NCBI GenBank assembly: GCA_018883305.1
Contig: VEQI01000234.1
Location: 1 to 5,630 of the forward strand
Length of the DNA stretch: 5,630 bases
Direction of reading: 5' to 3'
DNA from: Limnohabitans sp.
GTDB taxonomy: Bacteria; Pseudomonadota; Gammaproteobacteria; Burkholderiales; Burkholderiaceae_C
Within the stretch, counting starts at the first letter, position 1; the number at the start of each line of letters is the position of its first letter. Both the position numbers and the translations under genes were made by a program. Shown here piece after piece: positions 1 through 5,630 of this stretch. The notes below the pieces were generated by a model, which saw only the letters and a program-made list of their open reading frames with translations, had not been told where the DNA came from and did not search any database.

Positions 1-737
1 TCATGCTGAAGCTGGGTGCCTACGGTTTCCTGCGTTTCTCCATGCCCATCACCCCGGACGCCACGCACGAATGGGCCGGCTTTGTGCTGACGCTGTCGCT
101 CATTGCCGTGATCTATGTGGGTCTGGTGGCCATGGTGCAGCAGGACATGAAAAAGCTGGTGGCGTATTCGTCCGTGGCGCACATGGGCTTCGTCACCCTG
201 GGCTTCTTCATCTTCAATGACCTCGGCGTGTCCGGTGGCCTGGTGCAGATGATTGCGCACGGCTTTGTCTCGGGCGCGATGTTCCTGTGCATCGGCGTGC
301 TCTACGACCGCGTGCACTCGCGTGAAATTGCCAGCTACGGTGGCGTGGTCAACACCATGCCCAAGTTCTCGGCCTTTGCACTCCTGTTTGCCATGGCCAA
401 CTGCGGCTTGCCGGGCACCGCGGGTTTCGTGGGCGAGTGGATGGTGATTCTGGGCGCCGTGCAGGTCAACTTCTGGCTGGGCCTGGCTGCTGCAACGGCA
501 CTGATCTTCGGTGCCGCCTATACCCTGTGGATGGTCAAAAGGGTGTACCTGGGGCCGGTCACCAACGATGACGTGCGCAACCTGGACGACATCAACAACC
601 GTGAATTCCTGATGCTGACGCTGTTGGCGCTGGCTGTGCTGGCCATGGGCCTCTATCCGAAACCCTTCACCGATGTGATGGATGCTTCGGTGGTGGAGCT
701 GCTCAAGCATGTGGCCCAATCCAAGCTGCCGAACTGA
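1..737 (+). CDS. nuoM: NADH:quinone oxidoreductase subunit M, 3' part (NuoM)
   Basis: This is the C-terminal half of NuoM, an antiporter-like proton-pumping subunit in the membrane arm of respiratory complex I. The gene enters from the left edge: positions 1-2 end a split codon, and the ATG at 3 is internal, since family members run to roughly 490-500 residues and only 244 are visible. Counting from that Met, recognisable family segments are the loop and helix QQDMKKLVAYSSVAHMGF (46-63), a helix with MIAHGF (83-88), the loop LYDRVHSREI (100-109) and PGTAGFVGEWMVILG (137-151). Glu145 in the last corresponds to the conserved glutamate of the C-terminal half. About six hydrophobic membrane segments are visible. 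The gene ends in TGA at 735-737, 17 nt before nuoN, so the two are clearly co-transcribed. The fragment is intact, with no frameshift. Assignment to NuoM rather than NuoL or NuoN rests on these motifs and on the position just before nuoN. Confidence 0.96.
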   Translation, partial: MLKLGAYGFLRFSMPITPDATHEWAGFVLTLSLIAVIYVGLVAMVQQDMKKLVAYSSVAHMGFVTLGFFIFNDLGVSGGLVQMIAHGFVSGAMFLCIGVLYDRVHSREIASYGGVVNTMPKFSAFALLFAMANCGLPGTAGFVGEWMVILGAVQVNFWLGLAAATALIFGAAYTLWMVKRVYLGPVTNDDVRNLDDINNREFLMLTLLALAVLAMGLYPKPFTDVMDASVVELLKHVAQSKLPN

Positions 738-741
738 GAGC

Positions 742-745
742 GGAG
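742..745 (+). promoter_or_regulatory. Ribosome binding site of nuoN
   Basis: A GGAG core lies 9 nt before the ATG at 755, inside the 17-nt nuoM-nuoN spacer. It fixes the nuoN start and shows that nuoN is translated from its own site within the operon mRNA. Confidence 0.7.
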
Positions 746-754
746 AACAACAAG

Positions 755-2239
755 ATGGATAACCTGAACTGGGTCGTGCTGTACCCCGAAATCATTCTGC
801 TGACGATGACCTGCGTCATCGCGCTCTTTGACCTGGGTGTGAACAGCCCGCGTCGCACTGGCACCTATGTGCTGTCGCTCATCACCCTGGCCGGTGTGGC
901 TTTGATTGAAGCCTTGTACGCAGGTGCCGGTGGCACGGTCTACGCCTTTGACAACATGGTGGTCTCGGACGCCATGGGCAACTGGCTCAAGTGCTTTGCC
1001 ACCATCGCCATGATGGCGACCTTCGTCTATGGTCGCCCCTATGCGGCTGACCGCGACATGATGCGCGGTGGCGAGCTGTTCATCCTGGGCTTGTTTGCGT
1101 TGCTGGGCATGTTCATCATGATCTCGGGCAACAACTTCCTGGTGCTGTACCTCGGCCTGGAACTGCTGACCCTGTCCAGCTACGCGCTGGTGGCACTGCG
1201 TCGTGACCACGGCGTGGCCACCGAAGCTGCCATGAAGTACTTTGTGTTGGGCGCCATGGCCAGCGGCTTCCTGCTGTACGGCTTGTCCATGTTGTACGGT
1301 GCCACGGGCTCGCTCGACATCGGTACCGTGTTCAAGGTGATTGCCTCGGGACAAGTGAAACATCAGGTGCTGGTGCTGGGCCTGGTGTTCGTGGTGTGCG
1401 GTCTGGCGTTCAAGCTGGGTGTGGTGCCTTTCCATATGTGGATTCCCGATGTGTACCAGGGTGCACCCACGGCGGTGACGCTGATGATCGGCGGCGCGCC
1501 CAAGCTGGCTGCGTTTGCCATGACGATGCGCTTGCTGGTGGATGGTCTGTTGCCCCTGGCGATGGACTGGCAACAGATGCTGATGGTGCTGGCGGTGGCC
1601 TCGCTGCTGGGGGGCAACCTGGCTGCCATCGCACAGACCAATCTGAAACGCATGTTGGCCTTCTCGACCATTGCACAAATGGGTTTTGTGTTGATCGGCC
1701 TTCTGTCTGGCGTGGTTCAGGGCAGCACGGTGTCCGCCGCCAATGCGTACAGCTCGGCCATGTTCTATGTCGTGACGTATGTGCTGACCACGCTGGCCTC
1801 GTTTGGCGTGATTCTGCTGCTGGCGCGTGAAGGTTTCGAGAGTGAAGAAATTGCCGATCTGGCCGGCTTGAACCAGCGCAGCCCGCTGTACGCCGGTGTC
1901 ATGGCTGTGTGTCTGTTCTCGCTGGCCGGCATTCCGCCGCTGGTAGGCTTTTATGCCAAGCTGTCCGTGCTGCAAGCACTGATCGCATCGGGCCAAGCAG
2001 GTGGTTTGCCGTTGGCCGTTTTCGCGGTCATCATGTCGCTGATTGGCGCCTTCTACTACCTGCGCGTCATCAAGGTCATGTACTTTGACGCACCGCTCAC
2101 CGCCACCACCGTGTCTGCGGGTGCCGATGTGCGTGTGGTGCTGTCGCTCAACGGCGCGCTCATCCTCGTGCTGGGCTTGTTGCCCGGCGGCTTGATGGCG
2201 CTGTGTGCCCAGGCCATCATCAAGTCCCTGGGCGCTTGA
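755..2239 (+). CDS. nuoN: NADH:quinone oxidoreductase subunit N (NuoN)
   Basis: This is a complete 494-residue NuoN, the antiporter-like membrane subunit of complex I (NDH-1) that couples NADH oxidation and quinone reduction to proton translocation across the inner membrane. The length is normal for the family and the protein is hydrophobic throughout, as expected for about 14 membrane helices. Key charged residues are present: Glu136 in LGLELLTLSSYAL, Lys161 in MKYFVLGA, Lys220 in AFKLGVVPFHMWIPDVYQGA, Lys250 in GGAPK, Lys298 in NLKRMLAFSTIAQMGF and Lys402 in GFYAKLSVL. Glu136, Lys161, Lys220 and Lys250 sit at a constant +3 offset from the functionally important E. coli NuoN residues E133, K158, K217 and K247 (numbers recalled from the literature). 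The start is supported by GGAG at 742-745. It lies between nuoM and a NUDIX gene 20 nt downstream, and is normally the last nuo gene. Nothing suggests truncation or loss of function. Confidence 0.98.
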   Translation: MDNLNWVVLYPEIILLTMTCVIALFDLGVNSPRRTGTYVLSLITLAGVALIEALYAGAGGTVYAFDNMVVSDAMGNWLKCFATIAMMATFVYGRPYAADRDMMRGGELFILGLFALLGMFIMISGNNFLVLYLGLELLTLSSYALVALRRDHGVATEAAMKYFVLGAMASGFLLYGLSMLYGATGSLDIGTVFKVIASGQVKHQVLVLGLVFVVCGLAFKLGVVPFHMWIPDVYQGAPTAVTLMIGGAPKLAAFAMTMRLLVDGLLPLAMDWQQMLMVLAVASLLGGNLAAIAQTNLKRMLAFSTIAQMGFVLIGLLSGVVQGSTVSAANAYSSAMFYVVTYVLTTLASFGVILLLAREGFESEEIADLAGLNQRSPLYAGVMAVCLFSLAGIPPLVGFYAKLSVLQALIASGQAGGLPLAVFAVIMSLIGAFYYLRVIKVMYFDAPLTATTVSAGADVRVVLSLNGALILVLGLLPGGLMALCAQAIIKSLGA

Positions 2240-2259
2240 GCCCACGCGTCGTCTCTGTC

Positions 2260-2829
2260 ATGGATGACGACGCGCTGATCGAGCGCCGACTCGACAGCAC
2301 CGAGCTGCTCAAGGGGCATTTCCTCCACGCTTTTCGTGACACGGTCGCGCTGCCCGACGGCAGCTCGGCCACGCGCGAATATGTGATCCATCCAGGGGCA
2401 GTGATGATCATTCCTCTGCTGGACAACGGCGAGGTGGTGCTGGAGCGGCAGTACCGCTATCCGGTGCAGCAAGTGATGATCGAGTTGCCGGCGGGCAAGA
2501 TCGATCCGGGCGAGGACATCCTGGCCTGCGCCAAGCGCGAATTGCAAGAAGAGACGGGTTACACCGCACGCGAATGGGCGAGAGCTGGCGTGCTGCATCC
2601 GGTCATCAGCTACTCCACCGAATTCATCGAGGTATGGTTTGCACGCGGCTTGACGGCGGGCGCTTCGCGTCTGGATGAGGGCGAGTTTCTGGAAGTGTTC
2701 AGCGCCAAACCCGAACAGCTGCTGCGTTGGTGTTTTGAAGGGCGCGTGACCGATGCCAAGACCTTGACCGGTGCGCTGTGGCTACAAAACGTGCTGGCAG
2801 GCCATTGGCCTTTGACGTGGCGGGGCTGA
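2260..2829 (+). CDS. NUDIX hydrolase, ADP-ribose pyrophosphatase-like
   Basis: This 189-residue cytoplasmic enzyme should hydrolyse a nucleoside diphosphate linked to another group, most likely ADP-ribose to AMP and ribose 5-phosphate, using Mg2+. A complete NUDIX box GX5EX7REUXEEXGU runs from Gly79 to Tyr101: Gly79, Glu85, Arg93-Glu94, Glu97-Glu98, Gly100. The preceding PGAVMIIPLL and VVLERQYRYPV segments (45-70) are typical of the ADP-ribose/NudF branch, and Pro114 lies about 14 residues past the box glycine, near where ADP-ribose pyrophosphatases carry a marker proline. Substrate is an inference from this resemblance; other nucleotide sugars are possible. The ATG at 2260 was chosen because family-like sequence begins there. 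A GTG at 2203 in the same frame would overlap nuoN by 37 nt and add 19 residues unlike the family. No clear Shine-Dalgarno precedes 2260, so translation may be coupled to nuoN, 20 nt upstream. Co-transcription with nuo is likely. Confidence 0.92.
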   Translation: MDDDALIERRLDSTELLKGHFLHAFRDTVALPDGSSATREYVIHPGAVMIIPLLDNGEVVLERQYRYPVQQVMIELPAGKIDPGEDILACAKRELQEETGYTAREWARAGVLHPVISYSTEFIEVWFARGLTAGASRLDEGEFLEVFSAKPEQLLRWCFEGRVTDAKTLTGALWLQNVLAGHWPLTWRG

Positions 2830-2840
2830 CACGCCTGCGT

Positions 2841-2846
2841 CATAAT
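2841..2846 (+). promoter_or_regulatory. Possible -10 element for a leaderless DUF1178 transcript
   Basis: CATAAT matches the sigma-70 -10 consensus at five of six positions and ends 7 nt before the ATG at 2854, so a transcript from it would begin at or within a base or two of the start codon. The best -35-like hexamer, TTGACG at 2812-2817, is 23 nt upstream, too far for a standard promoter. The call is therefore tentative. Confidence 0.25.
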
Positions 2847-2853
2847 TTGAACC

Positions 2854-3351
2854 ATGAAGGTACTTAACCTGCAATGCGCGCACCAGCACGATTTTGAAGG
2901 CTGGTTTGGCTCGGAAGACGATTTCCAGAGCCAGCTCGCGCGTGGGCTGGTGGAATGTCCGTTGTGCGGGGACCGTCAGATCACCAAGCAGTTGTCAGCA
3001 CCGCGTTTGAATTTGTCCACGTCGCGTGGAGAGCGTGAGGTGGCGGCGCCCAAGACCGAAGTGGCGGCGCCACCGGCAGCACCAACGGCCACGGCTGCGC
3101 AAGACGTCACCTCCATGTCGCTGGCGCAAGTCCAGGCGGCCTGGCTACAAGCGGTGCATCATGTCATGGCCAACACCGAGGATGTGGGATCGCGCTTCGC
3201 GGAAGAAGCTCGCAAGATGCACTACGGGGAAAGCGAAGAACGCGGCATCCGAGGCCAGGCCACGCCGGAGCAGACGCGGGATTTGTTGGAAGAAGGCATC
3301 TCTGTCCTCCCTCTTCCCATCCCCGACGCCTTGAAAGGGCCCGTGCAGTAA
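2854..3351 (+). CDS. DUF1178 family protein
   Basis: This 165-residue protein belongs to the DUF1178 family, common in alpha- and betaproteobacteria and without an established function. The N-terminal part (1-50) holds a probable zinc-binding site: Cys8-x3-His12 and Cys35-x2-Cys38 in a treble-clef or zinc-ribbon-like arrangement around the FEGWFGSEDDF signature. The middle (about 58-87) is a low-complexity Ala/Pro/Thr linker with a 7-residue tandem duplication. The C-terminal part has the other family hallmarks: a segment with VGSRFAEEARKMHYGE, then RGIRGQATPEQ and LLEEGISVLPLPIP close to the end. It has no signal peptide or membrane segment, so it is probably cytoplasmic. It starts 24 nt after the NUDIX stop codon; no Shine-Dalgarno is visible before the ATG, but the family's conserved N-terminus begins right there, so the start is secure. 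Zinc binding is inferred from cysteine spacing. Any role is unknown, and the neighbours do not settle it. Confidence 0.93.
   Translation: MKVLNLQCAHQHDFEGWFGSEDDFQSQLARGLVECPLCGDRQITKQLSAPRLNLSTSRGEREVAAPKTEVAAPPAAPTATAAQDVTSMSLAQVQAAWLQAVHHVMANTEDVGSRFAEEARKMHYGESEERGIRGQATPEQTRDLLEEGISVLPLPIPDALKGPVQ
3037..3071 (+). repeat. Short tandem duplication in the DUF1178 linker
   Basis: A 14-bp unit, GAGGTGGCGGCGCC at 3037-3050, recurs at 3058-3071 with one mismatch (GAA for GAG), a 21-bp period. It keeps frame and encodes EVAAPKT followed by EVAAPPA in the Ala/Pro linker. It looks like slippage or local duplication in a region free to vary. Confidence 0.75.
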
Positions 3352-3377
3352 GCCGTTGCCCACCGGAAATCAACCAC

Positions 3378-3386
3378 TTATCCACA
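3378..3386 (+). promoter_or_regulatory. DnaA box, exact consensus, upstream of dnaB
   Basis: TTATCCACA is identical to the high-affinity DnaA-binding 9-mer known from E. coli oriC. It is the only exact copy noticed in the window and lies in the one non-coding gap of any size, 59 nt before the dnaB start codon. A random 9-mer on either strand would be expected about 0.04 times in 5.6 kb with equal base use. DnaA binding here, and hence control of dnaB, is an inference. Confidence 0.6.
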
Positions 3387-3389
3387 GAC

Positions 3390-3398
3390 TTATCCGGT
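3390..3398 (+). promoter_or_regulatory. Second, degenerate DnaA box
   Basis: TTATCCGGT matches the DnaA-box consensus at seven of nine positions. It is in the same orientation as the exact box and 12 bp downstream, and the two share the 8-bp direct repeat ACTTATCC (3376-3383 and 3388-3395). One helical turn of spacing would suit cooperative binding of two DnaA molecules, but the last three bases are off consensus. Confidence 0.35.
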
Positions 3399-3409
3399 GA
3401 CGCAGCACA

Positions 3410-3417
3410 CATAAAAC
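3410..3417 (+). promoter_or_regulatory. Possible -10 region of a dnaB promoter
   Basis: The AT-rich stretch CATAAAAC offers two overlapping -10-like hexamers, CATAAA and TAAAAC, each four of six to consensus. With a 16-nt spacer TTATCC at 3390-3395, part of the second DnaA box, would sit at -35, matching only three of six. A weak promoter overlapped by the DnaA boxes is plausible but not proven by sequence. Confidence 0.25.
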
Positions 3418-3435
3418 CGTAGCATGGCATCTTTC

Positions 3436-3440
3436 AAGGA
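3436..3440 (+). promoter_or_regulatory. Ribosome binding site of dnaB
   Basis: AAGGA lies 5 nt before the ATG at 3446. It favours this start over the next in-frame ATG at 3458, which would be 17 nt away. Confidence 0.7.
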
Positions 3441-3445
3441 ACACC

Positions 3446-4849
3446 ATGTCAGCGGTCATGCCCAGCTTCGAGGAAGATACGTTTCACGATCAACAGGTCG
3501 CCCAGTTGCGCATTCCGCCGCACTCGTTGGAAGCCGAATCCAGTGTGTTGGGCGGGCTGCTGCTGGACAACAGTGCCTGGGACCGCGTGGGTGACCTGGT
3601 CACTGACTCCGACTTTTACCGGTACGAACACCGGTTGGTGTTTTCCGCCATCGCTTCCCTCATCAACAGCAGCCGTCCGGCGGACGTGATCACGGTGTTT
3701 GAACACCTGCAAAGCCTGGGCAAGGCGGATGAAGTGGGTGGGCTGGCGTATCTGAATTCGTTGGCGCAATACGTGCCCAGCGCCAGCAACATCCGGCGCT
3801 ACGGCGAGATCGTGCGTGAGCGCGCCATCTTGCGCAAGCTGGTCACCGCCAGTGACGAAATTGCCACCACGGCCTTCAGTCCGAAAGGCCGTCCTGTGGC
3901 ACAGATCCTGGACGAGGCCGAGCAAAAAATCTTCCACATCGGGGAAGAGGGCTCCCGCATGAAGCAAGGCTTCCAGTCGATGAACTCGCTGGTGGTGGAC
4001 TTGCTGGATCGTGTGGAGGAGATGTCGCAGAACCCGAATGACATCACCGGCGTGCCCACCGGCTTTTACGATTTCGACCGCATGACCTCCGGCATGCAAC
4101 CTGGTGACCTGATTGTGCTGGCCGCACGACCCTCCATGGGGAAAACCGCGCTGGCCATCAACATCGCGGAGAACGTGGCGGTGCAAGAGGGCTTGCCGGT
4201 GGCCGTGTTTTCCATGGAAATGGGTGCCTCCCAGCTGGCCGTGCGTATCGTGGGCTCCATCGGCCGCATTGACCAGGGGCATTTGCGCACCGGCAAGCTG
4301 AGTGACGATGAGTGGCCGCGCCTGACCGAGGCCATTGAGAAGCTGCGCAATGTGTCGCTGCACATCGATGAAACACCGGGCCTCACGCCCAGCGAGTTGC
4401 GCGCCAACGCGCGTCGCCTTTCGCGTCAGTGCGGCAAGCTGGGCTTGATCGTGGTGGACTACCTGCAGCTGATGACCGGCAGCTCCAGCGATGGTGGCGA
4501 CAACCGCGCCACCGAGCTGGGCGAAATTTCCCGAGGCCTCAAGATGTTGGCCAAGGAGCTGCAGTGCCCGGTGATTGCACTCTCTCAGCTCAACCGGAGC
4601 GTGGAGCAACGCACCGACAAGCGTCCCATGATGAGCGACCTGCGTGAATCTGGCGCTATCGAGCAGGATGCCGATGTCATCATGTTCATTTACCGTGATG
4701 ACTACTACAACAAGGACAGCAAAGAGCCGGGCGTGGCCGAGGTCATCATCGGCAAGCAACGTAACGGCCCCACGGGCACCGTGAAGCTGGCCTTCCTCAA
4801 GCCGATCACCAAGTTCGAGTCTCTGGCCTCGGGTGGCGCAGACTATTGA
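3446..4849 (+). CDS. dnaB: Replicative DNA helicase DnaB
   Basis: This is a complete 467-residue DnaB, the hexameric 5'-to-3' helicase that unwinds DNA at the replication fork, is loaded after DnaA opens the origin, and recruits primase; E. coli DnaB has 471 residues. The N-terminal primase-interacting domain spans about 20-125, from RIPPHSLEAESSVLGGLLLD onward. A linker helix follows at about 160-195, then the RecA-like motor from about 200. Visible motifs are Walker A ARPSMGKTALA (227-237, Lys233 and Thr234), FSMEMG with the catalytic Glu258, Walker B LIVVDYLQL (334-342, Asp338), SQLNRSVEQR (380-389) and the IIGKQRNGPTGT segment (435-446) with Lys437 and Arg439, the region that supplies the arginine finger. 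No intein or insertion interrupts the motor domain. It is preceded by a 94-nt gap with DnaA-box-like sites and meets phoH tail to tail 6 nt downstream. It is likely essential and the main chromosomal copy, not a phage homologue. Confidence 0.98.
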   Translation: MSAVMPSFEEDTFHDQQVAQLRIPPHSLEAESSVLGGLLLDNSAWDRVGDLVTDSDFYRYEHRLVFSAIASLINSSRPADVITVFEHLQSLGKADEVGGLAYLNSLAQYVPSASNIRRYGEIVRERAILRKLVTASDEIATTAFSPKGRPVAQILDEAEQKIFHIGEEGSRMKQGFQSMNSLVVDLLDRVEEMSQNPNDITGVPTGFYDFDRMTSGMQPGDLIVLAARPSMGKTALAINIAENVAVQEGLPVAVFSMEMGASQLAVRIVGSIGRIDQGHLRTGKLSDDEWPRLTEAIEKLRNVSLHIDETPGLTPSELRANARRLSRQCGKLGLIVVDYLQLMTGSSSDGGDNRATELGEISRGLKMLAKELQCPVIALSQLNRSVEQRTDKRPMMSDLRESGAIEQDADVIMFIYRDDYYNKDSKEPGVAEVIIGKQRNGPTGTVKLAFLKPITKFESLASGGADY

Positions 4850-4855
4850 CGCTTC

Positions 4856-5630
4856 TTACAGTGCTTCGCTGGCAAAGTCAGCCAGGCGTGAACGCTCGCC
4901 ACGCGCCAGCATGATGTGGCCGCCGTGCGGCCAGCCCTTGAACTTGTCCACCGCAAACGTCAGACCCGATGAGCCTTCGGTGAGGTAGGGCGTATCAATC
5001 TGCGCCAGGTTGCCCATGCAGATGATCTTGGTACCCGGACCCGCACGGGTGATGAGTGTCTTCATCTGCTTGGGTGTGAGGTTTTGCGCCTCGTCGATGA
5101 CGACATACTTGTTCATGAAGGTGCGTCCGCGCATGAAGTTCATGCTCTTGATCTTGATGCGGCTGCGGATCAGCTCATTGGTGGCGGCGCGCCCCCATTC
5201 ACCAGCGCTGGTCTCGGTCTTGGCCAGCACTTCCAGGTTGTCATCCAGGGCGCCCATCCAGGGTCCCATTTTTTCTTCTTCCGTGCCGGGCAGAAAACCG
5301 ATGTCCTCACCCACGCTCACGGTGGCGCGGGTCATGATGATTTCGGTGTAGCGCCGTTCGTCTAGCACCTGCGTGAGACCGGCGGCCAGGGCCAGCAGTG
5401 TCTTGCCGGTGCCAGCCGTTCCCGCCAGGGTGACAAAGTCGATCTCCGGATCCATCAGCAGGTTGAGGGCGAAATTTTGTTCGCGATTGCGCGCGGTGAC
5501 ACCCCAGACGGCGTTCTTGAGGTGATTGAACTCTTTCAAGGTTTTGAGCAGCGCCGTCTTGCCACGGATTTCCGTGACGCGCGCGTATAAGCTGGGCTCG
5601 CCCGGGGCCTCAAAGTACACAAACTGGTTG
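4856..5630 (-). CDS. PhoH family ATPase, C-terminal part
   Basis: This is the C-terminal 258 or so residues of a PhoH-family protein, probably of the PIN-PhoH (PhoH2/YlaK) type, in which an N-terminal PIN nuclease domain is joined to a PhoH ATPase. Such proteins have been described as RNA helicase/RNases. The reading frame stays open to the right edge (N-Q-F-V-Y-F-E-A-P), so the GTG at 5620 is an internal valine codon, not a start; any PIN domain lies beyond the window. Walker A GTAGTGKT is encoded at 5399-5422 and Walker B VVIDEAQN ends at 5081; between them lies TRATVSVGEDIGFLPGT, typical of the family. MGNLAQIDTPYL and the SSGLTFAVDKFKG segment follow near the C-terminus. The stop codon TAA is at 4858-4856, and the gene converges on dnaB. 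The name phoH is withheld because full domain content is not visible; the short PhoH/YbeZ form is less likely because the sequence continues upstream with PhoH2-like linker sequence. Confidence 0.93.
   Translation of the reverse strand, partial: NQFVYFEAPGEPSLYARVTEIRGKTALLKTLKEFNHLKNAVWGVTARNREQNFALNLLMDPEIDFVTLAGTAGTGKTLLALAAGLTQVLDERRYTEIIMTRATVSVGEDIGFLPGTEEEKMGPWMGALDDNLEVLAKTETSAGEWGRAATNELIRSRIKIKSMNFMRGRTFMNKYVVIDEAQNLTPKQMKTLITRAGPGTKIICMGNLAQIDTPYLTEGSSGLTFAVDKFKGWPHGGHIMLARGERSRLADFASEAL

Larger units (their letters stand above)
3361..3399. repeat. 7-bp inverted repeat flanking the DnaA-box region
   Basis: CACCGGA at 3361-3367 and TCCGGTG at 3393-3399 are perfect inverse complements separated by 25 nt that contain the DnaA box. 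The right arm overlaps the second, partial box. No run of T follows, so it does not look like an intrinsic terminator. It could be a regulator site or chance. Confidence 0.45.

Noticed and set aside
3..5. ATG as the start of nuoM
   Set aside because: The visible protein begins in the middle of the conserved membrane domain, so this is an internal methionine and the gene starts before the window.
2203..2205. GTG as the start of the NUDIX gene
   Set aside because: It would overlap nuoN by 37 nt and add 19 residues read from nuoN's end in another frame. Family-like sequence starts at the ATG at 2260.
653..2245. Open reading frame of 530 codons on the minus strand opposite nuoN
   Set aside because: Its codons align exactly with those of nuoN, so its stops would need TTA, CTA or TCA in the sense gene, which are rare in GC-rich DNA. 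The product is a His/Gln/Arg-rich string with no domain-like pattern. It is a composition shadow.
3013..3021. TTGTCCACG as a further DnaA box
   Set aside because: It lies within the DUF1178 coding sequence with two mismatches. Seven-of-nine matches are expected by chance many times in a window of this size.
3352..3445. The DnaA-box gap as a chromosomal replication origin
   Set aside because: Only one exact and one partial box are present, there is no long AT-rich unwinding region, and dnaA, dnaN, gyrB or gidA are not neighbours.
3449..4759. Open reading frame of 436 codons on the minus strand opposite dnaB
   Set aside because: Same codon-aligned antisense effect as opposite nuoN. dnaB has all its motifs and a ribosome binding site, while the antisense product resembles no family I recognise.
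5618..5620. GTG as the start codon of the PhoH-family gene
   Set aside because: The frame remains open to the window edge and upstream codons continue family-like sequence (NQF before VYFEAPGE). A PhoH protein beginning here would lack its N-terminal region.

Overview
The window is ordinary GC-rich chromosomal DNA, most likely from a betaproteobacterium of the order Burkholderiales. The style of the proteins and the gene set (end of a nuo operon, a NUDIX hydrolase, a DUF1178 protein, DnaB, PhoH) suggest a Comamonadaceae-like organism. That placement is inferred from protein style and gene order, not from a search. No mobile element, CRISPR array, tRNA or rRNA was seen.

Layout: (1) Positions 1-2239 hold the 3' half of nuoM and a complete nuoN, the last membrane subunits of respiratory complex I. 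(2) A NUDIX hydrolase of the ADP-ribose pyrophosphatase type (2260-2829) follows 20 nt after nuoN and probably belongs to the same transcript. (3) A DUF1178 gene (2854-3351) comes next; it has no visible Shine-Dalgarno sequence and a -10-like hexamer directly before its start codon. (4) The only sizeable gap (3352-3445, 94 nt) carries an exact consensus DnaA box, a second partial box 12 bp further on, and a flanking 7-bp inverted repeat. (5) dnaB, the replicative helicase (3446-4849), follows with a good ribosome binding site. (6) On the minus strand, the C-terminal part of a PhoH-family ATPase (4856-5630, running off the window) converges on dnaB with only 6 nt between the stop codons.

How they fit together: NuoM and NuoN are proton-pumping antiporter-like subunits of NADH:quinone oxidoreductase. 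The NUDIX enzyme probably cleans up ADP-ribose or related nucleotides, a plausible link to NAD turnover. dnaB and phoH appear to be separate transcription units. No undescribed multi-gene system is visible. The most interesting signal is the DnaA-box pair before dnaB, which suggests direct control of the helicase gene by the initiator DnaA.
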